From positions 2,790,001 to 2,854,000 of the forward strand of contig NZ_AP024585.1 in NCBI RefSeq assembly GCF_018323885.1: a DNA stretch of 64,000 bases, read 5' to 3'. The notes beneath the pieces are model-generated. The model was given only the letters and a program-made list of their open reading frames with translations. It made no database searches and was not told the origin of the DNA. The translations under genes were made by a program, and so were the position numbers. This DNA comes from Citrobacter amalonaticus (lineage in GTDB: Bacteria > Pseudomonadota > Gammaproteobacteria > Enterobacterales > Enterobacteriaceae). Shown here piece after piece: positions 40,393 to 49,755 of this stretch (position 1 is its first letter; every line of letters begins with the position of its first letter).

Positions 40393-43300
40393 CTACCATT
40401 TACCAACAACGACTCGCCCACCACCAGACAGATTCACAGTAATTCCATTGCCGTTAATAACGACCGTATTGTTCACACCGTTAAATGCAAACTGGCCGCT
40501 GGTCGCATACAGTTTCCCATGGAATTCACAGTCACCACTCTTATCAATATTCCAGCCACGTGTTCCGGCGAGGAAATTATTCGAGCGAATATAGTTTGCA
40601 ATTTTGGCATTGGTGATCGTTCCGTCCTGGATAAACGCCGAACTAATAAACACCTGGCCGTTTACAACGGCAAATGGTGAATACTGAGTCGTTCCACTAC
40701 CGCTCATCAGCACAAACTGGTTGGCGTTAAAACCGATTCGGGTAATCACGGGCTGACCAGCCTGCGCCAGCACAGCAATCGACATCCCGGCGTTGTACAT
40801 CACGCCATTGATTCGCACACCAGCCTTCAGTGTATGAATTGCCGTCGCCCCGTCCGCATCAACTACCGCGGTGAGCTTGTCCTCCAGCGTGGCGGTCACA
40901 TCTTCGATCTGTGCCTGAACCTGGGTAGATAATTCAGCCATCGCTTTATCAACATCAGCGATGGTTGTTTTAACAATCAGGATATCCGCACGGACCTCAC
41001 CCAACTGTGCCCACTGATGCTCAACGGTCGCATGATTCGCCAGAGCATTTTGCAGGGCAGCTTCCAGACTGGTGTCAATGTCTCCGGTCAGGCGATCGCC
41101 ATCTTCGGAAGTCAGGAAACCATCCGCAATATCGCCGAGATAGTCATCGGCGTTATCGTTGGACATGCCGCGGATCCAGTCGGTATATCCCGATTCGTTT
41201 CCGGTCTTATCCACCAGCTGCGCGCGGTACCAGAATTCCTGCCCTGCTCTCAGCCCGAGTTGTGTGTATTCCGATGAAGGATACGGCACATCAGAAAGCA
41301 GCAACGGATCTGAAAAATCACTGTTCGCGGTATACTGAACCTCCGTTTTCAACGTATCCGCAGTGTTTGCCGGGAACCCCCAGTTCAGACGAATACCCCA
41401 GTTGATGCCCGTTGCCATAAAACCAACCGGCTTCGGCGGGTTACCGACCTTACCCTTCAGTGTTTTCTCTTCCGAGTAACCCCATCCGGAGGAGATCTCC
41501 GCGGCGTTAATGGCACGCACACGCACCAGGTAGCGCCCGGCATAAATCCCCGTAACATCGAAAGACGTGGTGGAACTGCGCGGTACGTTTACCCAGTTGC
41601 CATCATTGCGGCGCCACTGTGCCTCATAAGCGATAGCATTGGGTGCCTGGTCCCAGCTGGCACGCATCGTCTCGACGCTGATACCCTGCTGAACAACGGA
41701 AAACGAACTGATAATGATGTTTTCCGGCGCATGCTGATTACCCAGAGGAACGACAGTGACAGGCCGCTGATCAATGATGGCGCCAGTATCAATGCGGGCG
41801 TATTTATCCGGATCATGATAAGCCCCGGAAATTGTGAATGTGCCATCGTTATTGTCGGCCACACTCACAACGCGGTACTGCTGCGCATAGAGCTCATCTG
41901 ATTCAGCAACCCATACACATTCGGCCTGCGGTGTTTCTCCGTAGGCTGTCGTGACTGTAATGGCTCTGCCGTTCACCGCCTGTACTGTTCTGGCCTGCGA
42001 CACGCCGGAAGGCAGGTTCACAATAAGACGGTTACCGGGAGCGATATCGGCCACACGATCCAGGGTGAGAACCCTCCCGTTCACCGAACTGATACGACCG
42101 CCGGTGACTTTACCCGACAGCATTTCATCAGCGACCGCAATGACGTAACCTGGTTGCGGGATATTACCGTCCAGACCAACAGAGAAAGTCACTACCCGAT
42201 CTTTGTTATTGGTCAGGATCCCCCAGCGGCCCTTACGGTTTGCCTCCGATTGCCGGGTGCAGCCGATTGCAGTGAGCTCGAGCTGATTGAAGCCGTACCG
42301 GGCAACAAGCGACTGTTCAAACACCGGCTCCATCGCGTCCGCATAAGCATTATCCGGATCGGACCAGGAGACCAGCGCAGTTGTATAGCGGTTTTTTGTC
42401 GTGCTGCTTGAATAAACAAACTGCCCGTCAATGACGTTGGCGCGTGTATAGGTGTAATCGATATCGCGGGGCATGTCAGCCAGCGCCACTATCTGATCGC
42501 CACCCCAGTAAGTCATCCCGCGGAATATGGCTGCGAAATCCCGCAGCACGGTGTATGCCTCATTCCGGTTCTGCACATAGACGTTGCAGATATAACGGGG
42601 TTCGGTACCACTGCCACCCTTTCCATCCGGCACCGGCTGATCGCAATACTGTGCAACCTGATACAACGTCCATTTATCAATGTTTGCCGCCGTCAGGCGA
42701 TTACCCAGACCAAAACGATCCGTCACAATCAGATCGTAAAAAACCCATGCCGGGTTGTCTGTCCACGCCCATTTAAACGCGCCGGTCCATGTACCGCCGT
42801 AGGTCCGGGTTTCAGGGTTGTAATTATCCGGCACGCGGATCACGCGCCCCCGTGGCTCGCAGGAAATCTGCGGAATGGAGCCATTAAACTGACTGGAGTC
42901 AAATTCAATGTAGAGCAAAGCGGTGTTCGGATAGCGCAACTTGGCATCGATCACCTCGGTGTAGCTTTGCAGCGTCATCGCATCGCCAATTTTTGCACTG
43001 TTGGCATCAGCGGTGATTTTGCGAAGTCGCACTGTCCATGTTGTTCCTGCCTGCGGCAGAGCAATGCGATGGCTGCGCTCATAACCTGATGTGGTTTTCC
43101 CGGTCACACGCGTATTAATCACTGTCTGCCATGCGCCACCGTCGGTCTGCAGATCGATCGCATAATTAATCGAGTATCCGACCAGGTCGCCGTCGTCTTC
43201 CTGCCTGAAAAGTGAGGGCCATTTCAGACGCAGGCGAATGGCTGAAAGCTGGGTATTTGTAAAGGTGTGAGTCCATGCCGTACTGCTGGAGATCGCCGTA

Positions 43301-43596
43301 CCCACATTAATTTCATTTTCGGTGCCCGGTATCCCCTGAATATATTTTTGCGCCTGAGTACCAGGACGAAATTCCCAGGCCACTCCACCGAAGTTTTTCG
43401 AACCGTCAGAGTTTTCAATAGGCGTTCCGTCAAGGTAGATGTCTTTCCCGGTCAACTGGCCTGCAAATTCGCCTTCACCCAACGCAATCAGGATTTTTGC
43501 TTTTGCAACAGACTGCAGATCATCGGGTTGTTCGGTTGGAGTGCGAGTCTTTGAACTGCCGCCCTTGCGGCCCTTAATAGCGGTTGCAGTTGCCAT
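40393..43596 (-). CDS. J: Tail tip/host specificity protein J
   Basis: Lambda gpJ homologue, 1067 residues, which forms the central tail tip and contacts the outer-membrane receptor. The hub region resembles lambda (KTTSGYERSHRIALPQ, VIRVPDNYNPETRTYGGTWT, QYCDQPVPDGKGG about 325). Fibronectin type III repeats follow at about 640-820, then a long helix and a C-terminal receptor-binding end. The receptor is not predictable from sequence. A terminator-like hairpin separates it from gene I. Confidence 0.95.
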   Translation of the reverse strand: MATATAIKGRKGGSSKTRTPTEQPDDLQSVAKAKILIALGEGEFAGQLTGKDIYLDGTPIENSDGSKNFGGVAWEFRPGTQAQKYIQGIPGTENEINVGTAISSSTAWTHTFTNTQLSAIRLRLKWPSLFRQEDDGDLVGYSINYAIDLQTDGGAWQTVINTRVTGKTTSGYERSHRIALPQAGTTWTVRLRKITADANSAKIGDAMTLQSYTEVIDAKLRYPNTALLYIEFDSSQFNGSIPQISCEPRGRVIRVPDNYNPETRTYGGTWTGAFKWAWTDNPAWVFYDLIVTDRFGLGNRLTAANIDKWTLYQVAQYCDQPVPDGKGGSGTEPRYICNVYVQNRNEAYTVLRDFAAIFRGMTYWGGDQIVALADMPRDIDYTYTRANVIDGQFVYSSSTTKNRYTTALVSWSDPDNAYADAMEPVFEQSLVARYGFNQLELTAIGCTRQSEANRKGRWGILTNNKDRVVTFSVGLDGNIPQPGYVIAVADEMLSGKVTGGRISSVNGRVLTLDRVADIAPGNRLIVNLPSGVSQARTVQAVNGRAITVTTAYGETPQAECVWVAESDELYAQQYRVVSVADNNDGTFTISGAYHDPDKYARIDTGAIIDQRPVTVVPLGNQHAPENIIISSFSVVQQGISVETMRASWDQAPNAIAYEAQWRRNDGNWVNVPRSSTTSFDVTGIYAGRYLVRVRAINAAEISSGWGYSEEKTLKGKVGNPPKPVGFMATGINWGIRLNWGFPANTADTLKTEVQYTANSDFSDPLLLSDVPYPSSEYTQLGLRAGQEFWYRAQLVDKTGNESGYTDWIRGMSNDNADDYLGDIADGFLTSEDGDRLTGDIDTSLEAALQNALANHATVEHQWAQLGEVRADILIVKTTIADVDKAMAELSTQVQAQIEDVTATLEDKLTAVVDADGATAIHTLKAGVRINGVMYNAGMSIAVLAQAGQPVITRIGFNANQFVLMSGSGTTQYSPFAVVNGQVFISSAFIQDGTITNAKIANYIRSNNFLAGTRGWNIDKSGDCEFHGKLYATSGQFAFNGVNNTVVINGNGITVNLSGGGRVVVGKW

Positions 43597-43607
43597 ATCG
43601 TACCCAT

Positions 43608-43630
43608 AAAAAAAGCCACCCTAAGGTGGC
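43608..43630 (-). terminator. Terminator-like hairpin between tail genes I and J
   Basis: On the minus strand GCCACC-TTAG-GGTGGC is followed by T7. It sits in a late operon, so read-through must rely on antitermination or be partial. Confidence 0.8.
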
Positions 43631-43648
43631 CTGGAGGAAAGTGATTTT

Positions 43649-44233
43649 TTATTGCTGATCTTCGACGTAGATGCCGGCGGAGATGATTGCGCCACCGATG
43701 CGCCGCTTTCCGTATAAAAGGGGAACTGGGTAACCCTGTGCGGCGGTATTCGTCACGCCACCGAAAGCGTAACTGGCCTGATTAGCTGCATCCTCTTTGC
43801 TGGCGAGACCAGCTGGTTGCGGAGAAAGCATTTGTATAACCCCACCGAGCATCATTGATGCTCCTGTACCATAAAACCATGGTGCGGCTGCAGCTGCTGG
43901 AGTAAAACTTAATACGACACCTACAACGACTAACACAGCTCCAAGTATTGTTTGTAAAACTCCTGATTTTTTGCTTCCTATTACCACAGGTACAATACGA
44001 ATTATTTCGTTTGTTACAGGAAATGCTAAATCCTCTTTACTTAAATTCTTTTTGCCTCGAAAAACAGCATAAGTTATCCCTCTTTGCTTGCTGGTGTTCA
44101 GGTAATTTTCAAAGCCATTTATAGTACAACATAAAGCTCTAATAGCTTCTGCCGTAGTTGTAACAACACGATTATGTGATTTACCGAAAGTTTTACCTAA
44201 AGTTCCGCCAAGCACAATAGTAATCATAGTCAT
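43649..44233 (-). CDS. I: Tail assembly protein I
   Basis: Lambda gpI-like, 194 residues from MTMITIVLGGTLGKTFGKSH. The ubiquitin-like N-terminal part has the family AEAIRALCCTINGFENYL (about 30). A hydrophobic Gly/Ala-rich segment (about 95-150) comes next, then a C-terminal YPVPLLYGKRRIGGAIISAG. It is needed for tail-tip assembly in lambda. The longer upstream frame runs through a terminator and is rejected. The gene directly follows a moron insertion. The first half is more AT-rich than other tail genes. Confidence 0.85.
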   Translation of the reverse strand: MTMITIVLGGTLGKTFGKSHNRVVTTTAEAIRALCCTINGFENYLNTSKQRGITYAVFRGKKNLSKEDLAFPVTNEIIRIVPVVIGSKKSGVLQTILGAVLVVVGVVLSFTPAAAAAPWFYGTGASMMLGGVIQMLSPQPAGLASKEDAANQASYAFGGVTNTAAQGYPVPLLYGKRRIGGAIISAGIYVEDQQ

Positions 44234-44251
44234 GTATTCGAAACCCCCAAT

Positions 44252-44275
44252 AAAAAGGCCGAAATTTTTCGGCCT
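44252..44275 (-). terminator. Terminator of the K/I moron
   Basis: Minus strand AGGCCGAAA-AA-TTTCGGCCT followed by TTTTTATT. It lies 14 bases after the lipoprotein stop and just before gene I, ending the inserted cassette. Confidence 0.88.
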
Positions 44276-44288
44276 AAAATACAATATA

Positions 44289-44696
44289 TTACTTGGTTCG
44301 CCACATCCTATATTGGCCCCACACTCCTTGTTCAGTAATGTATTCCTGTTCAGCCCCATCAGCAATGATATCAAGCGTCTTACGCATACCCATACTGAGG
44401 GTTGCGCAATCATTACTTACTCGTAACTTATGAGGACCTTTATCTAAATAGGCGGTTACGAACTGATTTTGACGGAGAAGAGCTAAATCTCTATCATCGA
44501 TTGCAATTAAAAATTTACACATTCCCCCACTGCCACCGCCAATAAATTGTTTATTCCTGGTAATGGTAATTTTCGTTTGCTCTTTATTGTTATTAGGTGT
44601 CACTAACTCTTGATTTAAAATTTTCTCGGCTGGACCATATGGACGAGCACACCCAATCAATCCTAAAACAGCAACAAATAGAAGAATAGCTCTCAT
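44289..44696 (-). CDS. Predicted phage-encoded lipoprotein (moron)
   Basis: 135 residues. The signal peptide MRAILLFVAVLGLIGC ends in lipobox LIGC (Cys16), so the product should be lipidated and envelope-anchored; Ala/Arg at +2/+3 favour the outer membrane. The mature part (ITITRNKQFIGGGSGGMCKF, then a DUF2846-like beta region) is not a tail protein. GAGGGTAAG precedes the start. It is AT-rich and followed by its own terminator. Superinfection exclusion or surface alteration of the lysogen is a fair guess, unproven. Confidence 0.8.
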   Translation of the reverse strand: MRAILLFVAVLGLIGCARPYGPAEKILNQELVTPNNNKEQTKITITRNKQFIGGGSGGMCKFLIAIDDRDLALLRQNQFVTAYLDKGPHKLRVSNDCATLSMGMRKTLDIIADGAEQEYITEQGVWGQYRMWRTK

Positions 44697-44737
44697 AAAT
44701 ACTTACCCTCAATAAAAACATCAACGTTAAAACAGAT

Positions 44738-45442
44738 TCAATTAAAAAACTTCATATACAACCCAGGGAGAAATTTTTCACACACTTCAATATGTTCAAG
44801 AGAAAACTCCTTATATTTCTCCTTAATCGTACCAAAACTATCTGGACATTGGCCTGCATATTTATAGTAATTATATATACACGGATCAACCTTTACCTTA
44901 TCAAAAGAGTGAGCTATACCATCAATCACTGTAAGAGAAGAGTTTAGATGTTGAGCAAGTGATAATTGATAGATTAACTCAGAGCTAGTGTAAACAGGTC
45001 CTAAAGCGCAAGTTTTTGCCGCGTTATTAAAAATAACTGATTTATCACCGCACTTATCGGAAGCATTGTTAAAAGCAATAGTAAGGTCGCTACGAAGATC
45101 AATATGCTTGATATCCAGTGCTGTTGACTGATTTACAATCCCTATAACTCCTAAAATAAAAATAGCGCCTACAATAATATTAGTTGTATCTAAATTCAAT
45201 TCCCTGCTAAATATGCGTTCCACAGCTGCCGCCCCCCCAACACCCGCTAATATATAGCTCCCCCCTGTCCATAAATTAACTTTACAGCCTAATATTTCAT
45301 TAGCACACAGCAAAATTCCAGCGACTATTAACAAAACAATTAATGCTATTTTTACATAATATAAGACATTAGCTATCATTTTAATTAAATTGCCTTTGTG
45401 ATGATTAATCATCTTGCCATTATCCATCAAATAGACCGACAT
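44738..45442 (-). CDS. Membrane protein of unknown function (moron)
   Basis: About 234 residues with three hydrophobic segments near the N-terminus (about 28-48, 58-74, 88-104). A Cys-containing soluble domain (about 110-234) is probably periplasmic: CGDK, KTCALG, DPCIYNYYKYAGQCPDS, EVCEKFLPG. Even cysteine spacing suggests disulfides. It is strongly AT-rich compared with neighbours K and L. The start is uncertain: 45442 overlaps the K end by 23 bases, and internal Met codons exist. It pairs with the downstream lipoprotein gene. Confidence 0.7.
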   Translation of the reverse strand: MSVYLMDNGKMINHHKGNLIKMIANVLYYVKIALIVLLIVAGILLCANEILGCKVNLWTGGSYILAGVGGAAAVERIFSRELNLDTTNIIVGAIFILGVIGIVNQSTALDIKHIDLRSDLTIAFNNASDKCGDKSVIFNNAAKTCALGPVYTSSELIYQLSLAQHLNSSLTVIDGIAHSFDKVKVDPCIYNYYKYAGQCPDSFGTIKEKYKEFSLEHIEVCEKFLPGLYMKFFN

Positions 45443-46136
45443 GACGAACTACTAAAATTGTCCTATCTTGCCAGTATCCACCATACGGGACACGCTGGCT
45501 CAAGTGTCCGTAAAGGTGATGCAGCAACATGTTACCTTCCAGCAGGATCCCGGCATGGTTCCACTTATTCGCCTGTACCTGCATGATCACCATATCACCA
45601 GGCTGAGGAGAACCTTTAAACTCCCTGAATCCGCATTTAAACCAGCACTCCTGATAAAAATTATCCGGATACTGATCTTCCCACCACGGATAATCCACGC
45701 GGTAATCGTGAAGTTCTATCCCGTGAGTTTGCCGGAAGTAGCTCATCACCAGCCCCCAGCAATCGAAGTGACCAAGAACAAACGGTCGCTCAAGCAACGG
45801 TAGCTCCCCGCGGGGCTGAATGGTCCGTAAATCACCTTCCGGCCAGCTAATGATATGCCAGGGAAGCAACGTTGCGTCACACTGAGCCTTATCCAGTTCA
45901 CTCGGTTGCGTTGTTGCATCCGGATGGCTGTGAACGATGGCGATCACCGTTCCCCAGTCTTCCGCGGCCGCATAATCCTCCGGTGAAAGATGAAAATGCT
46001 CTGTCGGTTCTGCTGCCAGATTGCGGCACGGAAAGTAACGCTCAACACGGCTTTTCTGCGCCACCACACCACAGGATTCCCGAGGATACACGGCAGCGGC
46101 ATGCGCCATAATGGCACTAATGGTTTTTTGCCGCAT
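45420..46136 (-). CDS. K: Tail tip protease/peptidoglycan hydrolase K
   Basis: Lambda gpK-like, 238 residues with two domains. The N-terminal JAB/MPN metalloprotease has HSHPDATTQPSELD (about 68-81). The C-terminal NlpC/P60 Cys peptidase has GHFDCWGLVMSYF (about 122) and NKWNHAGILLE (about 190). It probably processes tail-tip parts or helps cross the cell wall. It sits just after L and is interrupted from I by the moron. Confidence 0.93.
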   Translation of the reverse strand: MRQKTISAIMAHAAAVYPRESCGVVAQKSRVERYFPCRNLAAEPTEHFHLSPEDYAAAEDWGTVIAIVHSHPDATTQPSELDKAQCDATLLPWHIISWPEGDLRTIQPRGELPLLERPFVLGHFDCWGLVMSYFRQTHGIELHDYRVDYPWWEDQYPDNFYQECWFKCGFREFKGSPQPGDMVIMQVQANKWNHAGILLEGNMLLHHLYGHLSQRVPYGGYWQDRTILVVRHVGLFDG

Positions 46137-46137
46137 A

Positions 46138-46893
46138 TTAACTCCTGATCAAAGAGGTACCGGGGAACCCGCCAAACGGCAACTCGTTACTTTCACCATG
46201 TCGCAGTTTGCATGCTGTCAGAGTACCGTTGCATTCATCCAGGGAAGGATCACTGACGGGCTTGTTGTTTTTGTCGAAATAGCGCGTGCCGGCGTAATCA
46301 CAACCATCGCCAGAGCGATACTTATTGCGAATGCACCAGGTACACAGAGAATGCAACTGGCGCGTCGGGATCATCAGCCCCTGCAGGTCCATCGGGCTGG
46401 TCAGCGTAAATTCAACAACCTCGTTGGTCTCGCTGCTTTTAGCGTCAATGTAGAAAACCTTCAGCTTCTCCTGCGTCGGATCGGCTGTCGGGTTACCGCC
46501 AGTAAAATTTCTGGCATCAAGATACTTCGCCAGGGTGTCGTGGACAGACACTTTCGCCTGCAGAAGATCATCATAAGCAAGACACAGGGCAGTAATCGAA
46601 CTATCGAGATTGGCTACGCTGAGCTTGGGTTGTGGGCTGGTGCCGTCAGTAGTTGCTTCAATGCCTTCGATCTGACATGGCCAGGCTTTATATTCATTCC
46701 CCTGCCACCAGATCGACTTTGCCGGAAGTTTACTTTCATCACCGCCGGCAGCGTCAATTTCCTCCGGTGTATACGCGACGTTATGCGCGTGAAAATGCAT
46801 CACTTCAGACACACCAAACGCGGTTCCGTCGACTTCAAAAAGCCGCACCGGATTGCCAGGCTCAAGCTTCTGATAATCTGTGTGTAATGTCAT
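46138..46893 (-). CDS. L: Minor tail protein L
   Basis: Lambda gpL-like tail-tip protein, 251 residues. The C-terminal part has four cysteines that in the family bind an iron-sulfur cluster: HSLCTWCIRNKYRSGDGCDY (about 183-200) and NGTLTACKLRH. Its ATG overlaps the stop of the M reading frame (ATGA), which supports the reconstructed M frame. Confidence 0.93.
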   Translation of the reverse strand: MTLHTDYQKLEPGNPVRLFEVDGTAFGVSEVMHFHAHNVAYTPEEIDAAGGDESKLPAKSIWWQGNEYKAWPCQIEGIEATTDGTSPQPKLSVANLDSSITALCLAYDDLLQAKVSVHDTLAKYLDARNFTGGNPTADPTQEKLKVFYIDAKSSETNEVVEFTLTSPMDLQGLMIPTRQLHSLCTWCIRNKYRSGDGCDYAGTRYFDKNNKPVSDPSLDECNGTLTACKLRHGESNELPFGGFPGTSLIRS

Positions 46894-47236
46894 GGTGCAA
46901 ATGCCTGCTCGAATGTTGCTGTAATGGTCATAACCTTTTTGTTTTTGACCACCTTCCTGAGGCTGTCAGCCTCAACCCGCCACAGATTTTTATCCTCGTA
47001 AGGGGGCGTAAAAATAAAGGACTTCGTTTTATGCCGGCGTAAAAACGCGTAGATCTCCAGCGCTGTATCCGGGTTTCCTGTATATGAAAACTCATAGTGA
47101 GCACTTCATCATTCAGTCCCGATCCGCTGATTTGCGTATACCCGTCACCAAACTGCACCTTCCGGACAGCATCCCTGCTGCCCGTTGTCGGCTGACTTGC
47201 CGCCTGGATACGCCAGGTAAAAGTTTCTATTGCCAT
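46890..47236 (-). pseudogene. M: Minor tail protein M, frameshifted
   Basis: The first 46 codons (MAIETFTWRIQ, VQFGDGYTQISGSGLNDEVL) and the last 68 codons (YEFSYTGNPDTALEIYAFLR, then ITATFEQAFAP) match gpM, but they lie in different frames. The break is at about 47096/47097, where one base seems lost after CTCAC. The restored frame is 115 residues and overlaps the L start by ATGA. Unrepaired, the product has 102 residues with a foreign C-terminus. gpM is essential for tails in lambda, so this may disable the phage, or it is a sequencing error. Confidence 0.85.
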
Positions 47237-47241
47237 AAAAC

Positions 47242-49755
47242 CTACCTGCCTTTTGTCGCATTCCAGATTAGACCGCCAGGCTGGATCGCTTTGGCAATCC
47301 CTTCATGCACCGATTTATTAATCACCTGCTGATAGGCTCGTCCCAGCGCTTCCCCGTTGTTCTGCTGCTGTGTACCGGAGGAGGGATTTTCAACCGTCAC
47401 CGGTGCATAGACACTGACGCCGAAGGGTGCCGCCGGACCAGCAGTGCCACCACCTACCAGACCACCAGAGGCATAGCCCTTCATCATCCGGTACAGGTTG
47501 CCGACGCCGATCCGGCTGGTAGCCTCTTTGGTGAAAACAAATTCACCACGGTGAACCACCCCGGCGGGCTCATACTTCCCACCTGAACCAGTAAAACCAC
47601 CGCCCGCAAATCCCATAGCCGTTGTTGCCGAGTCAACAAGACCAACCATGGCCTGTTTCATCAGGATTTGAGTCAGCATTGACAGCGTGGAGCGTGTAAA
47701 GTCAGCCCAGTTAGCTTTCCCGGTTGTCAGCATATCGGCCATGTTCTTACTGATGCCATCCAGTGTGCTTGTTGCAGCAGATTTAACCTGACCATAAGCA
47801 TCTGATGCAGAATCAACGTAGTCGGCCCAGGCGGATTTTGCACCGGACTGCCAGTCATTGCGCAGATTGTCCTGCTCTTCGTAGTAGTTTTTCAGTGCGG
47901 CCAGTTCATTCTGGTAGCCCTGATCGGTATCAGTGCCTCCCGCATTGAGCCATCCCTGACGAAGCTGTGCCTCTTCATTCTGACGTTGCGCCGCCCGGCT
48001 GCTCATCGCACCACCAGCAACCAGCGCCCGCGTTTTTTCGCCGATCTGCGTGACGTATTTCCGGGAAGTATCCTGCAGGCGATTCAGGCGCTCCTGCGCC
48101 ATGATCTGATCACCGAGACGCGCGTTAACCTCTGCGCGCGAAAGGACTTCATCCTTGCTGGCCAGTAAGGATTTTTCCTGAGTGGAAAGGGTTCGTGTTT
48201 TTGCGGCTTCCTCAAGGACAGTAAACCGTGACTGCTGGCGCCAGAGTTCCTGCCGCTGCTGGCTGATGGTGTCAGTAATACTGCGGTGCTCCTGAAGTGT
48301 TCTCAGTTGCGCCTGCAGTTCAATCGTCTGTGCGCTGGCGGTATCGACGGCCCTGACGCCGGAGGGCGTTTTCACCGCCGGAGCCTTGCCCGGTTTTTTC
48401 AGTGAATCCTCGTACTCCTTTTTCGCCGCCGACATATTAATGTTGTAATCTGCCTGAAGAATGCGCCCTTCTTTCAGCGCATTATTCAGCTCATTCTGCC
48501 TTTGCGTGTACTTCTCAAGTGCAGACTGCGTTTTTGCATAGTTAGCCTGTGCCTGTGCGGCATATTTCTGCCTGTCAGACTCAGCAACCGCTTCACGGGA
48601 GGCATTCTCCTCATTCGCCCTTGCAATACCCGCCTGCTGCTGTGCCATTTCCAGCGCCAGTCTGGCTGTTTCCCTGTCATTCCAGAACCGGTCACGCGCT
48701 TCGCTGTTCACGTAACCGTCATTTTTACGCAGGTTCCAGATTTCATCCGCGCGTTTAAACGCTGCTTCTGCCTTACTGACCATCTCCTGCGCCGTATCCG
48801 GTCGCCCGACGTCCAGCGCCGCATCCCACATCGATTTAAAAGCGCGCTTCAGGGAATCCGCTGCAGACTCAATGGTCCCCATATTATCGCGCAGGGATTT
48901 TGTCTGTTCGTTAAACCCGCTGGTTGCCGCATCATTAGCCGCCTGCAGGGCAGCAGCCTCATCACCGGCACGTTGCAGTTGCGCAACATACGCAATCTGC
49001 TCAGCCGTCACATTATGGAACTGCTGGGCCATCGCGATAAGACCGGAAGTTGGGTCATTCGTCAGTTTGCCAAACGCTGCTGCAACCTTATCAACCGGAA
49101 CGCCGGACGCTTCGGTAAAGCGGGAAACTGACTGGCTCATCGCATCAAAATTCGCCCCGGCGCGCACGCCAGCATTAACCAGTTCCGTCAGCGCCTCGCT
49201 CGTCTGGCTGAACGTCAGCCCGGCAGTCTGTCCGTTTCTTGCCAGAACCAGCATTCTGTCTGCCGTCAGGCCTGCTGAATTACCTGAAAGAACGAGCGTT
49301 TTATTGAAATCTGAAAGCGTGGATGAGCCCTGGTACCACGAATAAAATAACGCCCCCGTTGCCACTGACAATGCACCAACACCCACCATCAGCGGAGATA
49401 TGGCCCCCGTCAGAGCCCGGAACGTGGGAATAATCCCGCCGAATGAGTCTTTAACCTGCCCGCCCTGCTGCAGCATAATGAGCCACGGACTCTGCCCGCC
49501 CGCCAGTTGCGTCGCAATATCCGTAAATTGTGCGGGCAGCATACGCATCGCATTCGAGTACTGCCCCACGGAAAGACCGGCTTTTTTTGCCGCAATTTCC
49601 TGACGCGAGAACGCCTGCCGGATACGTAACTCCGTATCATTAGCCGCGTCCCCTGTTTGTCTGAACTGTCGCTTAACGTGGGTTATCTGTTCATTAAATT
49701 TTGTCGAGTTAACGTCAAGGTTAACAACCAGATCCCCGACTGCCGTCTGGGCCAT
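47242..49755 (-). CDS. H: Tail tape measure protein H
   Basis: Sets tail length and enters the cell during infection; 837 residues. It is rich in helices and Ala/Gln. The N-terminal tape-measure core is MAQTAVGDLVVNLDVNSTKF and MRMLPAQFTDIATQLAGGQS (about 70-90). A long coiled-coil middle follows (about 380-600), then a Gly-rich end (GFAGGGFTGSGGKYEPAGVV). Size is close to lambda gpH (853), so tail length should be similar. Confidence 0.94.
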   Translation of the reverse strand: MAQTAVGDLVVNLDVNSTKFNEQITHVKRQFRQTGDAANDTELRIRQAFSRQEIAAKKAGLSVGQYSNAMRMLPAQFTDIATQLAGGQSPWLIMLQQGGQVKDSFGGIIPTFRALTGAISPLMVGVGALSVATGALFYSWYQGSSTLSDFNKTLVLSGNSAGLTADRMLVLARNGQTAGLTFSQTSEALTELVNAGVRAGANFDAMSQSVSRFTEASGVPVDKVAAAFGKLTNDPTSGLIAMAQQFHNVTAEQIAYVAQLQRAGDEAAALQAANDAATSGFNEQTKSLRDNMGTIESAADSLKRAFKSMWDAALDVGRPDTAQEMVSKAEAAFKRADEIWNLRKNDGYVNSEARDRFWNDRETARLALEMAQQQAGIARANEENASREAVAESDRQKYAAQAQANYAKTQSALEKYTQRQNELNNALKEGRILQADYNINMSAAKKEYEDSLKKPGKAPAVKTPSGVRAVDTASAQTIELQAQLRTLQEHRSITDTISQQRQELWRQQSRFTVLEEAAKTRTLSTQEKSLLASKDEVLSRAEVNARLGDQIMAQERLNRLQDTSRKYVTQIGEKTRALVAGGAMSSRAAQRQNEEAQLRQGWLNAGGTDTDQGYQNELAALKNYYEEQDNLRNDWQSGAKSAWADYVDSASDAYGQVKSAATSTLDGISKNMADMLTTGKANWADFTRSTLSMLTQILMKQAMVGLVDSATTAMGFAGGGFTGSGGKYEPAGVVHRGEFVFTKEATSRIGVGNLYRMMKGYASGGLVGGGTAGPAAPFGVSVYAPVTVENPSSGTQQQNNGEALGRAYQQVINKSVHEGIAKAIQPGGLIWNATKGR

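Noticed and set aside
46111..46887. Long open frame of 258 codons on the plus strand
   Set aside because: It is fully antisense to L and part of K. Its translation has no family features and no ribosome site, and the opposite strand has clear tail-gene homology.
46890..47236. Programmed frameshift as the explanation for gene M
   Set aside because: The site CTCACTATG has no slippery heptamer, and gpM is not frameshifted in lambda. A mutation or sequencing error is simpler.
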